From NCBI GenBank assembly GCA_015039365.1, contig WION01000171.1:1-64000 (forward strand): a stretch of 64,000 nt of DNA. The letters run 5' to 3'. Below are positions 38,152-49,194 of the stretch, piece by piece (position 1 is the stretch's first letter; the number at the start of each line of letters is the position of its first letter). Origin of the DNA: Amanita rubescens (taxonomy: Eukaryota; Basidiomycota; Agaricomycetes; Agaricales; Amanitaceae). Under the pieces are notes generated by a model, which was given only the letters and a program-made list of their open reading frames with translations, did not search any database and was not told where the DNA came from. The translations under genes and the position numbers were made by a program.

Positions 38152-41100
38152 TCACTGTAGCTTCGCCTTGTCCCCCCTGTCCTTGCATTCCTTGCCTGCT
38201 AGCCTCCAATCGCCACATTCCACATAGAGGTCTACTCGTTTTGGCGAGTCGCAACGAGCGACGTATGGTATGGCCTCCTTGGCATGCCCCTTTGATACCA
38301 AGTGGCGCACAAATGGCTCATACCCTATCGGACTTCTCCTGGATTTGGAGAATGCCTCGAGCCCTTCAAAGTCCCCAATCTCTGTCAAGGCATACAATTT
38401 CAGATACCAGAACCTAAAAGCGATCTTTTAGCTAGCTCAGAAGTCTGATGACGGCGCAGCTCACCGTTTATCTGACACTTTGAAGTCTGATTTGATTTTA
38501 TCTGCTCGTTTACCCAATCCATTCACTACACATTTCCTTATTGTCTCGCTGACGCTCAGGCCAAAGTAAGTAACGTTGCCACCAGCCTCTTTCTCTAGTT
38601 CCTCCTGTAATGTTAGCAGCCGAACGCTTTCGCCCATCATCTACCATTCAAATCAACTCGATGGTTCCAACAGACAAAGATAGTAATTTACCTTGGCTTC
38701 AAATCCACGATCCTTGTCTTCTGAGAAAAATTTCTGCGCTGCTTTGATAGCTGTGATCTTTGCTTGACGATCCTATACGTCTTTGTGTGCAAAATGTAAC
38801 GTTGATCATAGGGAATTACCTACAGTCATCCAATAGGCATCCTCGAGCAACAGAACGGCGCTTTCAACGCGTCGATCATCAGAATAATAAAAGTCACGAA
38901 GCATTTCTCGGTCGTGTTGACGAGCATACACTTGAAGCAGCTTGCTTGCAGGTCTCAGCTGTGGGCCGCCATCTTCAATCAGACGGAAGAAATCCCCCAG
39001 ATTAAGTCGTTTGTGTAAATCCAAAAGAACCTGATAAACTGTGCCCTGTGAATATTTTTATACGAAGAAATATACTAGAACAAACCCAAGTTAGTATCAC
39101 CGCTGTCGACGGCTTTCAGCAAGGCCAAACGATCTTCTTTCATTGATAACAGTAGGGGAACTTGATCGGATGCATTTGTCTCATAGTCTAGCAACTTGAA
39201 TTCTCGTGAGTCTCAATAAAAACTGGGATTAATGGGATTCCTTACCTTGGTGGCCAAACCCGTTCTGCCAGCCTCCCATGCTCGCCTCGCAATCTCAGCG
39301 TAACTGACACTAGCGCCTCCCACTTGTTTGAACTTTTCTACAATGACTTTGCACACTTCTTCATCATTGCCTAGTTCAGAGTCCGGTCCGGTACCAGTAG
39401 TCGTAGGCTTGGATTTAAGTATCTTGGCTATAGCCCAGTGCTTGAGTACAGCGTCTGGTTTCACTGACAAATAATTCGAGATGCGTAATGCGAGGAGATG
39501 GAGATTTCGCGATGTTAACCGCGCAATAAGATGTGATGGAGAAGTGTAAGTGTACCTATCACACATAATGAGATTGAACGGAATCAAAGAGGTTCAAACT
39601 ACGTACTGAGCATAAGTCAACGGCAGACCAACTTCGTAAAAGCGGACTGCATTTAATACTTTTAATGTTTGACCCATGTTAACGAAATCGGTGGGGTTAT
39701 ACAGATCCAGGTATCCCCGGCCAAACTTGGCCGCCTTTATGAGAGGAAGTCAAGTATGGAAGATATGCCAGTTCACTATGAGACGCACATTCAAGAGTTG
39801 CCGCTGCCAATGTGGCTCCCACTCCTGACCTGCAGCATCAATACAATCGTCTACGGCTTTCGCGAGGTCTGGCCGTATACTTCGCACGTTATCGTCGGCT
39901 TTCGGGGAACGTTGGCTGAAGCTTTCCCAAGCGTCGTATAGGATGGCAGCAGGGGTTGTGGACCCTGGCCGGAACACGGACAAAGTTGATGCTGAAAATA
40001 CAATTAGTCGTTGCTAACCCATCAGCGTAAAGGCATGTACCAGGAACTTTTTGAATAAAATCGCATGTATCCGATCCTATTATCCTTATTCCGTCGGGTT
40101 CAGTAACCGCAAAAGTAGTGCCAGAGTAATAATACCTGGGCGGTGCATATGCTTAATTTCAGCTGCTCATAGCATCACACCAAAACCACGTACTGCAGCC
40201 TGTCCCCGAATGGACCAATCAACGATACGGCATTATCCCAGGTCACAAGTATCGCATCATTACCACACCATTCTACTTGTCGCACAGGCCCATTCGCCTC
40301 GGCGACACTGCTCGTATCAAACTCCGCCATACTCCTCTGAAAGTCCGTTGATACGACCCAAAGAAGGCCTGTGAACGTCAGAAGTGCCAAGGACTTGCCA
40401 TTAGGCGATGGAGAAACATGAGTAAATGGCCCACGCGCCAGACGCTGGTCCGCGCTCTCGAGACTGTCCACGGTGTAAATCGAGGTGTCGACCGACAACA
40501 AAACCTCGACATGTCTCGATATAGTCGAGTCCGGAGGGATAATATTCCATGCATGAGGAGGCTGAGATAGTCCTTGAATATGGATTTAGCTTGTTATCAA
40601 CTGAATAAACCTTTGCGCACCTGGGTGTGCTAATTGCAGTGAACGACCTCCTTGCCATCCTTTCACCTCCAAAAGCGTCAAGGCACCCGTCAACGCGACG
40701 AGCCCATTTTCATGTATCCGCGCATCGATAACTCCTACTTCAGTTGCATCGCCTCCCAAGGAAAACTGTTGGTATTCCCCTTGCAAATCGTACAACCGAT
40801 AAGTGCCTTCTTCGTTCAATACGACTAGTCGCTCATCATACGTCCATCCAAACCGAATAATCCTTCCTTGGTCCCACTATTACCAGAACGTCAGTTAGAA
40901 CGTGGTTTCGTGATGGGCTAAATTATCCACACTGAACGTCAAGATGGCTTCACCCGCAGAAGATATTATTTGGATTTGGGGCTTTAATGATACGGGAGCT
41001 CTTCCCAGGACTATTAGCTTAGTGCTGTCTCGCATAAGCGCTAGTAGGGCATGATTAACCGCGTGGAACACAGAAAAAAAACATAAACACCTGCCTAACG

Positions 41101-41239
41101 GACCCCCATACCGGCAACCAGCAGTAACGTAGTCACCGAGATTTGTGAGGTTTCCAGGTAACGAATACAGTTGTTGTTTTCTATAGAAAACATTGCCATC
41201 TTGCATTGCCTGCCATGATGACGTTGGATGCCCCACCAT
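38152..41239 (-). CDS. VPS16: Vacuolar protein sorting protein Vps16
   Basis: Core subunit of the HOPS and CORVET tethering complexes at endosomes and the vacuole. The start at 41239 gives [20 protein letters not shown] and [20 protein letters not shown], then propeller-like stretches (DGTYRL-type [52 protein letters not shown]). The C-terminal helical half contains [70 protein letters not shown] and a final [20 protein letters not shown] with [15 protein letters not shown]. Order and length fit Vps16. There are many introns. It lies 310 bp from the arrestin-like gene on the same strand. Confidence 0.9.
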
Positions 41240-41549
41240 GACACTGAGACGAGTTGAGTCGAGTGCGGCCAAACAAGATATCCTTATTTGGTAATATATG
41301 CATACATGGTAAAGTAGCCAGTAACTACCAACACAACGCGAAACTACTACGAATCGAAACAATTAAATGCATGCCACATGTCAATGTTTCCATGCTAAAT
41401 GGTGAACGGCGAATTTCGAAGACGGATTGAATCGGAGGCTTGTCCGTGAATAATGATACTGATGAATGCTATAACGACGAAGACGTAGGATGATGAAGAG
41501 CTTGCACTTGGGCCGCATTGGGTACACACGGGCTCCATTGTGGCATTGG

Positions 41550-43078
41550 TCATACCACCCTTATTGGTATTCGGGCGCGTAGATCGTCCTGCCCAAATAG
41601 AACTGACACATCTAAGTAATACTGCCAATTTCGAGATCAGCGCCTGCCAATGCCCACATGGAAGCTAACGCGTACCTTGACAATAAGACCTTGCACGTTA
41701 ACAGAAGGCAACAAGGTACTTTTGAGAGATATTTTTGAGCGATAGAGACCATCCGGCAAGTTTACAGGTTCTTCCATAGATGGATGCTTGCGCGTGTCTT
41801 GAGCGCGACGTGGTCGTTTGGGGAACCCAACGCAAACATCATTTTTCAGAGTTTTGGTATCGCTGAATACCACCTGGGTAGGCAGACGAGGTAGCGGTTT
41901 CTCTGCTTCAACAGGACTTTGCCTTGGACTATTCCACGATGACGGTGAAGTTTTCGACAGCAGCTGTCCATTGCGAACACGCCGGAGTAGATTATTCTTA
42001 GCCATGTCAGCTTCATCAGCACTTGGGGGTGTTTGCGGCGGTGTAGGAGGCAGATGGACTTGCTCTGTCATAGTAAGCTTACGAATCAAGGATACCGATA
42101 TCGTGGCATCTGCCGCGATCTCCCTTGCCAAGGCTGAAGATCTTGGTTTAGTCGCGAACACGACGAAATAGGGTATAAATGATCCCCGAGCGAAAGTGAC
42201 AGAGGTTGGCAGGGTAACCTGAGAAAACAGAATATTATCGCGTGAATGGCAGTAGTTGGATAAGCGTTCTTACAGCACATCGGAAGGAGACACGATGATC
42301 GGACCTCAGCGGTAGCTCCAACCATGAATCTTGTTGTGTCGCAGAAATCTCACACGGTTGGGGTACATTCGCCGGCTGAAAATGTACAGGGATTTCAAGT
42401 CTAAAAATAGCCAAAGTCAGCTAGATTCACGTTAGCATCTGGGGCTTACCTTGAGGAATTGTCAACTGTAACATCGCTGGGTTGCCAAGTAGCTACGACG
42501 ACATAACTTATGTCAAAGTCTTCGGAAAGAGGAGAATCAGGCGGTGTTAATGTTGGAGGCAACCCTTCACCAGGACTTGGATTGCTTGCAAAGGAAAGAG
42601 AAAAAGGAAAAGATCTCTCTACGGGAGTTCGTGTGCTGATACTTGAATAGCTTGGCCGTCTCCTCATGAAAGCATCGCGGAGTGCTAAACCTGGCCCTCC
42701 CGATGCCTGAAATGGAGACACCGTAATCGTTGTTGAAGATGACAGGAACACATGCTTCCCATCAAACTGTGTTGCTCTCCGAAAACCAGCCACCGGGGCT
42801 CGGTTTTCTTTGCTTAAGCAGTAACGCAAGGCACCCTCGACCTGTAATATTTAGTTTGACGTGATCAGAGGTTTATGAAAAAACCTTACAGTTACAGATA
42901 GAGTGCCAGAATGGTGACATGAACGATCAAGTGTAACTTTGCCTTCTATTTTGTCGTTGTCGCTGAACACGGGGACGAGACTCCCGCCAACCCAGTTCCC
43001 TTGATGCACCTTCACTGAAGGGCTATAAATCTGCACCTCCAACTTCAATGACCTTTCGTCGTATTTAAGTAATTTCAT
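41550..43078 (-). CDS. Arrestin-like protein
   Basis: Probable alpha-arrestin-type adaptor. The start at 43078 reads MKLLKYDERSLKLEVQIYSP, then GSLVPVFSDNDKIEGKVTLD and RSCHHSGTLSVTVEGALRYC: the N-terminal arrestin pattern of an 'I-x-G-x-V-x-L' strand followed by a strand with E-G. The C-terminal arrestin half shows SDHRVSFRCAVTLPTSVTFA, IPYFVVFATKP and finally GLIVKYYLDVSVLFGQDDLR with ARIPIRVV before the stop at 41550. Ser/Pro/Thr-rich insertions sit between strands (PTPPQTPPSADEAD). Such proteins often recruit ubiquitin ligases to membrane transporters. No PPxY motif was noticed, so that role is only inferred. Confidence 0.72.
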
Positions 43079-43650
43079 GGATATGCAAAGATGAAATAAA
43101 CGTACCGAAAAGTTGAAACTTGCGAATACACCGAGGGAGGTACATGTCTGTAAGCAGTGGGACATGGACTCGACAAAGATTGGGAGTGCTTGACATGCGC
43201 CGGGTGCAATGGTGCGTGCATCTAGTGACGACGATGACCGACGGAAAGCGATAGCAACGGTACCGCAAGCATGATGGGTACCCTGGATATATACCCCGGT
43301 AGCGACAAATTCTGGCCAAAGATCCAGGGTGACATACTTTACAACTACCATAAAAAGAGAAAGCTTGTTGGAGAAAGGGAGGAAGGGCTTTGTGAGAAAC
43401 ACGTAAGGCGAATCTCGAGATGTGTTTCGGCACGTATAAATTTAGAAACGAGCTTATAACCCAACGCGAAATAATAAACGAACAGTTCACTGCGGTACCG
43501 AAGACAACAACATACATACAACCATACAATCATCTTAACCACGTTGCCAGGTGAGAACCGAAGAGAAAAAGCTTCTTGAGGGAGTTAGATAAGCAAGCCA
43601 GATTTGGCCTCGAGAGCGCTCACCACACAATACATTCGACTGCGCCGCAG

Positions 43651-44914
43651 ATGAAAGTAATACTGACAGGTGCGAGCGCGTGCATATGCCAGCTTCACGA
43701 AACAGCAGCTTAATAGACGGCTATAGGGGCATCAGGCGTTTTGGGCACACAAGTCCGCGATGCATTCCAGAAATCGGGGCATGAAGTAATCAGTCTATCC
43801 CACACACGTAGTGGAAACGGGCTTACCCAACTGGACCTTACAAACGAAGCAGAAGTTGACAGATTTTTCGAAAGCAACCGTCCAGAGTGTACCTTACTCC
43901 TTTGATGTCCCGCAACCAAGATCTAACAAATCGTCGACGTCAGGGGTCATACATTGCGCTGCTGAGAGACGCCCCGACGTAGCAGAGAATGTGCGTTTCC
44001 AGGCTCGGATTAAGTCTTGTACTAATGATTATCAAGAATGTCGAGGGAACTAGAAAGGCTTGTCAGACTTGCTCGGCATGAAGGAGCTGATGTTCATGCT
44101 CTGTGCTCATTAGCTGAACGCCGCCGTCCCAGGACATCTGGCCTCGCTGTCCGCAAAGCTTGGCTTCACGCTAGTATACATATCCACAGGTGAGTACTAC
44201 ATATCTCATTCTAGCCTTACTTAGACTCGAACAGACTACGTCTTTGATGGAACATCACCACCTTATTCGCCGTCATCTCCAACGAACCCCTTGCAGCTCT
44301 ACGGCGAGACGAAGCGGGATGGAGAGCTTGCCATCCTAGGCGTAGAAGGGGCAAAATCAGTCATTCTTCGCGTTCCTGTCTTGTAAGTTTCGCTTGTTTT
44401 CATTTGCGCTATCGCTCAACGTCAACCTCCAATCTCTAGATATGGTCCAGCGCCCAACAACTCAGACTCTGCTATCAATATCCTGTTAGACGTCGTGACC
44501 GATCAGTCCGGGAAAACCTACAAGATGGATCACTTTGCAACGAGATACCCCACCAACATTATCGACATTGCAAACTTCCTCGTGCGCTTATCAGGTATAT
44601 GACATGACTATGACCCAGAGTTATTCACTCAAAGAATTGTAGCGCTTCAAAGACCTCTTCCCCCCATCCTGCATTATTCAGCAGCCGAGCCTTATACGAA
44701 ATACGAAATCTGCCTTGTCTTCGCGAAAGTACTTGGTCTTTCTCACAAACACATCATCCCACAAGCCGACCCTCCTGCGGATCCCGGAGCGACGAAGCGA
44801 CCGAGGAACTGCCAATTAGACACGCGCGAAACTGAGGGATTAGTCGGAGGCGGTCTTGATCTTTCCCTCTTCGAAGAATGGTGGACTGAGTACCTCCAGA
44901 CAAAGAAAGTTTGA
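43651..44914 (+). CDS. RmlD/MAT2B-like NAD(P)-binding reductase
   Basis: Short-chain dehydrogenase-like protein of the dTDP-4-dehydrorhamnose reductase / methionine adenosyltransferase beta subunit family. Exon 1 is only 19 nt (43651-43669) and joins 43727 to give MKVILTGASGVLGTQVRDAF, the Rossmann glycine motif. Then come LDLTNEAEVDRFFESNRPEW, VIHCAAERRPDVAE, LNAAVPGHLASLSAKLGFTL, VYISTDYVFDGTSPPY, LYGETKRDGELAIL (YxxxK catalytic pair) and ILRVPVLYGP. The substrate-binding half ends at 44914. The intron after GTRK seems to start with GC rather than GT. In fungi the role is uncertain; human MAT2B regulates S-adenosylmethionine synthesis. Confidence 0.87.
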
Positions 44915-45039
44915 AATGTGCCTTGTTAATATCAAGATCAATGATTACTTCTTTTGACGTAAAGAATGCTGTGAGTAAGATAGCTAGGACATTAAAGAAA
45001 GATATGAAACAGCATAGTCATTGTACAACATAAACATAC

Positions 45040-47260
45040 ATGTAAGCCTATTATAATCCAGTGGATGGTATAAATAAATGCGAATAAAAATACTAATGTA
45101 CGAGTGTACCACGGTGTAATCATAGCGAGGACCATGCAATGGGGCGGAAAAGCGATATTGCGTGCAGATATCATAGCCGCTGCGACTTCCGAAGTGGAAA
45201 GGCAATAATAGATAGAGGTATAAGGCCTGCCCTTCCGGCGGACAGGTTGCGGAGTTGGAGGTGATAGAATTAAATGGACAAGGATGACCGGGTAACGAGT
45301 TGTTCCAAGTGCTTGAAGCGACGATAGGCCTCTTCACCTTTCTGTTGCAAAAGCATTTGCCGTTGTCGATCCATCTCCCGTAACTGCCGCTCCTGATCAG
45401 CGATTTGCTGATTTAGCAGACGGCTCTCTTCCTCGAGACGTCGCACCATCTCTTCTTGCTCTTTCCTCAGCTGTCGTTCAGCCTCTTGTTGCCTTTTCAG
45501 CCGCTGTTCTCTCTCCTCCTGTTCCTTCCTCATCTGCTGTTCCTTCTCATCCCGCTCTCGTCTTTCCTTCTCTCGTTCTTGTCTCTCCTTCGCTTGCTCA
45601 AACTGGAGCTTTGCTACTTGCCCAGCAAGTTCGCTCGCCTTCCGAATTTCCTCTTTCCTTGATTCTTCATACCCCTCGCGCTAAATTACCTGTTGTCAGC
45701 GCCGCAAACAGAAATCTGAATGAACACTGACCTGATTGTCCATAATATGCCTCTCTTTCGCAAATTTGTCCCAGATCTTGTCGATGTGAACCGTATCGCG
45801 ACGGTAGACTGGGACAACACCGAGCGTCCCGGTTGAGGCCAGGCCTCTGAACCATTTTACCCGCCTCTTCTCGGTCGGGCTCACGCTTCCATCCTCGTGT
45901 ATCGTCGCCCATTTTTCCAGCAAGCCGAATATGGTATCTGCAAACCAATAACATTGGCGCTCGAGGAGCTTATATGTGGTGCTCTCCTGATGAACGACGC
46001 TGACTAGAATCATAACGTCCCAGAGGTTTGGGTGTGATGAACGATCACCACGAAACGTGATGGTTCTAAGAACCTGAGTATCTGAGGGAAGACCGTTGAT
46101 CCTGGTAACTGTGTCCGCGGCAAGATATTGATTCGAGCTCATGGCGGACGGACGGGGTAGTGAGTCCTCCGATAGGCGTCGTATAGTCTTTCTAATGGAG
46201 CTGGTCACCTTGGAGATGCTCCCCTTCAGGGGTAACGACAATCTAGACGATCGGGGGCTGGGACGTGGAGAAGGCGCCTCGAAATCGGTAAAATTGGTAA
46301 CAATAGATTCCATCGATGGCGACAAGGAGGATGTCGACATGGTGCGTTTGCGCTCGCCAGCGGAACGGTCTGTACGCAATTCCAATTTCTGCCTCTTGTC
46401 ATTCCTAAACTCGTAAATGACGAATTCGTGTTCATTACGAGTGGTGGTAGCTTTGCAGTGAGAGGCCTTCTCCAACCGGTAGCTTGTAAGCTCTTGCCAC
46501 ATGGCAATGCTTTCCGAAGTCCAGCCTCGTAAGCACGACATGACGACATGAATCCAGGTGTCGATGAGCATCGGGTGAGGAACGGATCTGCTCTTGCCCA
46601 TGGTATCCATGGTTGTGCCCAGAGGCCGCGACAGAAAGTTGCGAACAAAGTCCATGAATGAATATGCCATTTCTCTGAGTTATACCTAGCGAGACCTGAG
46701 TCGCAGCAGGAACCAGCGCTTCGACAACCTCGGATTTAACCCAAATGGAAGTTACGGCATTAACCGCGTGGTCCCTCGTGCTGGGAGGCGTGGGTTTGCG
46801 CAACTTTCGCTGAGTCTTAATACTCACCTATATTACTATCGCAAATATTATTTCGTTTGTCGAAAACTGACGACATAGTGGGCATACCTGCGAAACTTGC
46901 CTAAAGGCAAAAATAGTGCCAAAGGAGGTTGGACACAACGGTAGTTCTTCACTAGCATGCATAGTGCACGACAACGACGATTTTGCTGCGAACGCCAACT
47001 TGGCGCTTATCGGACATGACGCGTAGCGGAAGCCACAGCTCAACGCACATTAATGAAGGTACCAGCCGTGCTATATAGATTAAGCCTCGAGTCATAGCGG
47101 CATTGCTCCGAGCTCGGACTGAGGCCTTGGCTTCGTTCCGTCATGGGTGGACATCATGTGACTGTTGAAGACGGAGCAGCAAGCTCTTCCTCCGCTTTGT
47201 GTGGAGATTGGTGAAGTGAGGTGTGGCCCAAGTTGCAGCGCGCGCTTAAAATGTAGCAAG
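45040..47260. repeat. Duplicated block containing paralogue A
   Basis: This block is matched by 49195-51350. Shared sequence covers the 3' flank (ATAAA(T)AAATGCGAATAAAAAT, AGGCAATAATAGATAGAGG), the whole paralogue, and about 550 bp upstream (TAGTGCACGACA, GCGGCATTG, CGGACTGAGGCCT). The copies differ by many substitutions and indels, so this duplication is older than that of units D and E. Confidence 0.8.
45270..46670 (-). CDS. Array paralogue A: H/C-motif domain plus coiled coil
   Basis: Uncharacterised protein, 449 residues from exons 46670-45732 and 45680-45270 with a 51 nt intron. N-terminal part: LIDTWIHVVMSCLRGWTSES, TRNEHEFVIYEF (His81) then KLELRTDRSAGER; a Ser/Pro-rich insert of about 60 residues; SSNQYLAADTVTRI; LRTITFRGDR; NLWDVMILVSVVH and TYKLLERQCYWFADTIFGLL (Cys240). 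After KIWDKFAKERHIMDNQ the second exon encodes about 137 residues of charged coiled coil (long runs of Glu, Arg, Gln, Lys), ending RSSLSI. No named domain was recognised. The order His-strand then Y-x-L-L-x-R-Q-C-x-x-F-A recalls permuted papain-like folds (LRAT type); this is inference. Copy A keeps an N-terminal MAYSFMDFVRNF lost in B. Confidence 0.85.
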
Positions 47261-47351
47261 TACGTGAATGTGATTGTGACGGATCAAAATATTTACTCCG
47301 AGTCCGCTTCACAACTCCGCTCAGATCAGCGCCCCTATCCCAGTGATCCAC
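46671..47351. promoter_or_regulatory. Divergent upstream region of paralogue A
   Basis: The stretch lies between paralogue A (-) and the 47.35 kb gene (+). Its left 550 bp belong to the A/B duplicated block, so the open frame starting near 47165 on the plus strand probably is not the true N-terminus of the neighbouring gene. Confidence 0.4.
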
Positions 47352-48958
47352 ATGGCAACATTCAAGATAGCTTCACGGCTGACGGCGTCAATCTTGACGA
47401 AGTCTTTCAGCACATATCCTCGGGCACTTGGCGCGGCAACACCTTGCCAGCGTAATATAACCAGATCAAATATACTGTCCAAATTGCAAACACTTCCGCT
47501 CGGACATGACTGGGCGGCCGATCCATCCTCGCCTCAACCCGCCATCCCTGAACGAACAGATGGTAGCGATGTTGAATCCATTGTTGAATCCGAAGATAAC
47601 GGATTGATGGATCGACTTTTGCAAGTTGATCGTGACGAACTTACCAAGCTATTGGCTGATATTTCCAACGAAGCCAGTATTACTACTGCCATGATAAAAG
47701 CAGCCAAAACTGAGCTCTCCTCCTTCTCCACCACCAAATGGGCCAAATTCGCCAAAACACATGATCTGCCAAAGAATCCCTCGGATCTTCAACTCAAACA
47801 TTTTAGCACCCCCAGGTATCGCCTTCCTCTGTCATTGCAAGTATCCATGTTCGAAGATGCTTGGCGTTGGCATGACATCTATGGCGAGAAGATTGTACAC
47901 AGGGAGGCACCAAGAGTAAATATTTTAGAACCGGTATGTCAGCGAAATAGTGACTCCTTGCACTTTCTTTAACAGTGATTAATGCAGTACATTGCTCCGA
48001 TTTTAGCTTTATTTCAAGGTCGACTCATTGACAAACCGGAGGGGCCCACGATCGAAACAGAATACTCGTCCGGGGGCGAGGTTGAGCATGAAGTCGGCAC
48101 TTTGTTTAATGTTGTGGGTTCTGATACTTATAATTTGGTAGATCTTCTCGGTTGGCAGTGCCCTCTTCTTTGTCATGGAGTTTGATCACCTGCATGACAA
48201 TGTTTTGGCGCAAGTATTCCTTGAACTTTTAGGTGTGTCTCGCGGTCCGCCTATTGCATATATGTACTCGATATTGAGTCAACCGGCAGCTGCTGCCGAA
48301 ATGAACAAATCAAACAATCACAGCTTATCACGCATCTACGGCATTTTAACCAACTTTGACCTGTTCAACTTTTACTCGTACGATCCAGCCACCAACAAAT
48401 TCTATTTTGACGAGACGAGAATTGTCAACCTCGAGAGGAAACTTGCATTCTCCGACATGATGGACGGTACGTGTTTCTCCCAATGGAAGTCGTTCAGAAT
48501 TGAGTATCTCCCCAGTTTCCAATAAAATATTTGGGATCGTTCTGACTGGTTATGTCGACAGTTTACGCGCATACATAGCAGACAGCAAATCTTATTCACA
48601 GAATGTATGTTTTTATACAGATCAACGGACTGAAGCTAACTCTACCCCTAGCGTGACACTCATGAGGATGCCGCACTTGAGTTCGCGGAGAGCTGTTGTG
48701 CAAAATTTAGGGAGCCAATTGCCAGCCTTTCCGACATAGAAGAGAAAGGAAATGAAGGATTGGCATTGTTAACGAAAAGGTAAGCAGCAGTCTTATCACA
48801 AATGTGAATGCTCACCACGCCATAACAGTGTTCGTTGCATCCCTCGTAGATCCACCTTTACGGGAGGACGTGATGATCCATCAACGCCGGCAGAGCTCAG
48901 GGCGCTGGCAACTCGTATTGTTGGAGAAACACACAAACGTTACTTATCGGGGGATTGA
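47352..48958 (+). CDS. Hypothetical protein inside the array
   Basis: Single-copy gene between paralogues A and B, about 400 residues. The reading starts at ATG 47352 (MATFKIASRL), though the true start may differ. Segments: VDRDELTKLLADISNEASIT, STTKWAKFAKTHDLPKNPSD, YRLPLSLQVSMFEDAWRWHD, an intron, YIAPILALFQGRLIDKPEG, EVEHEVGTF, an intron of about 55 nt with a GTTTAA donor, ALFFVMEFDHLHDNVLAQVF, RIYGILTNFDLFNFYSYDPA, then small exons and ALEFAESCCAKFREPIASLS. The last exon ends ETHKRYLSGD. I do not recognise a family. The FFVMEFxH...AQVFLELL block looks like the core of PD-(D/E)XK-type folds but lacks the usual Lys, so no function is assigned. Confidence 0.6.
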
Positions 48959-49194
48959 AATCTCCACCTTGTCTCAAGGTTCCCTTTTTAGTTTAAGGTG
49001 GTTCGTACTCATACATCGTGAAGCGCCGCGTGCCGCAGCAACAACCTTGCTTGGACGCTTTGTATATTTCTATTCAATTTGCTTTATCATCATTAATAGC
49101 AGGATCTTATCATCCTATAACACGTTTAAACTGAGAATAATCGTGTGTAATACTAGTAAATTGAAAACAACTTGAGCAAGGTCGACTCGGACGC
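48959..49194 (+). other. 3' flank of the 47-49 kb gene
   Basis: A/T-rich sequence with several short T and A runs, most likely the 3' untranslated region. It ends where the duplicated block of paralogue B starts. No gene is visible. Confidence 0.4.

Noticed and set aside
43680..43730. Apparent frameshift at the start of the MAT2B-like gene
   Set aside because: An intron beginning directly after the 19 nt first exon (donor GTGCGA, acceptor at 43726) restores GASGVLGT without any base change.
47165..47455. Plus-strand 96-codon frame as N-terminus of the 47-49 kb gene
   Set aside because: Its first part lies in the A/B duplicated upstream block, where the other copy does not keep the frame, so it is unlikely to be coding.
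48110..48170. Apparent frameshift in the 47-49 kb gene
   Set aside because: A 55 nt intron with a GTTTAA donor and GGCAG acceptor joins the two frames, so decay need not be assumed.
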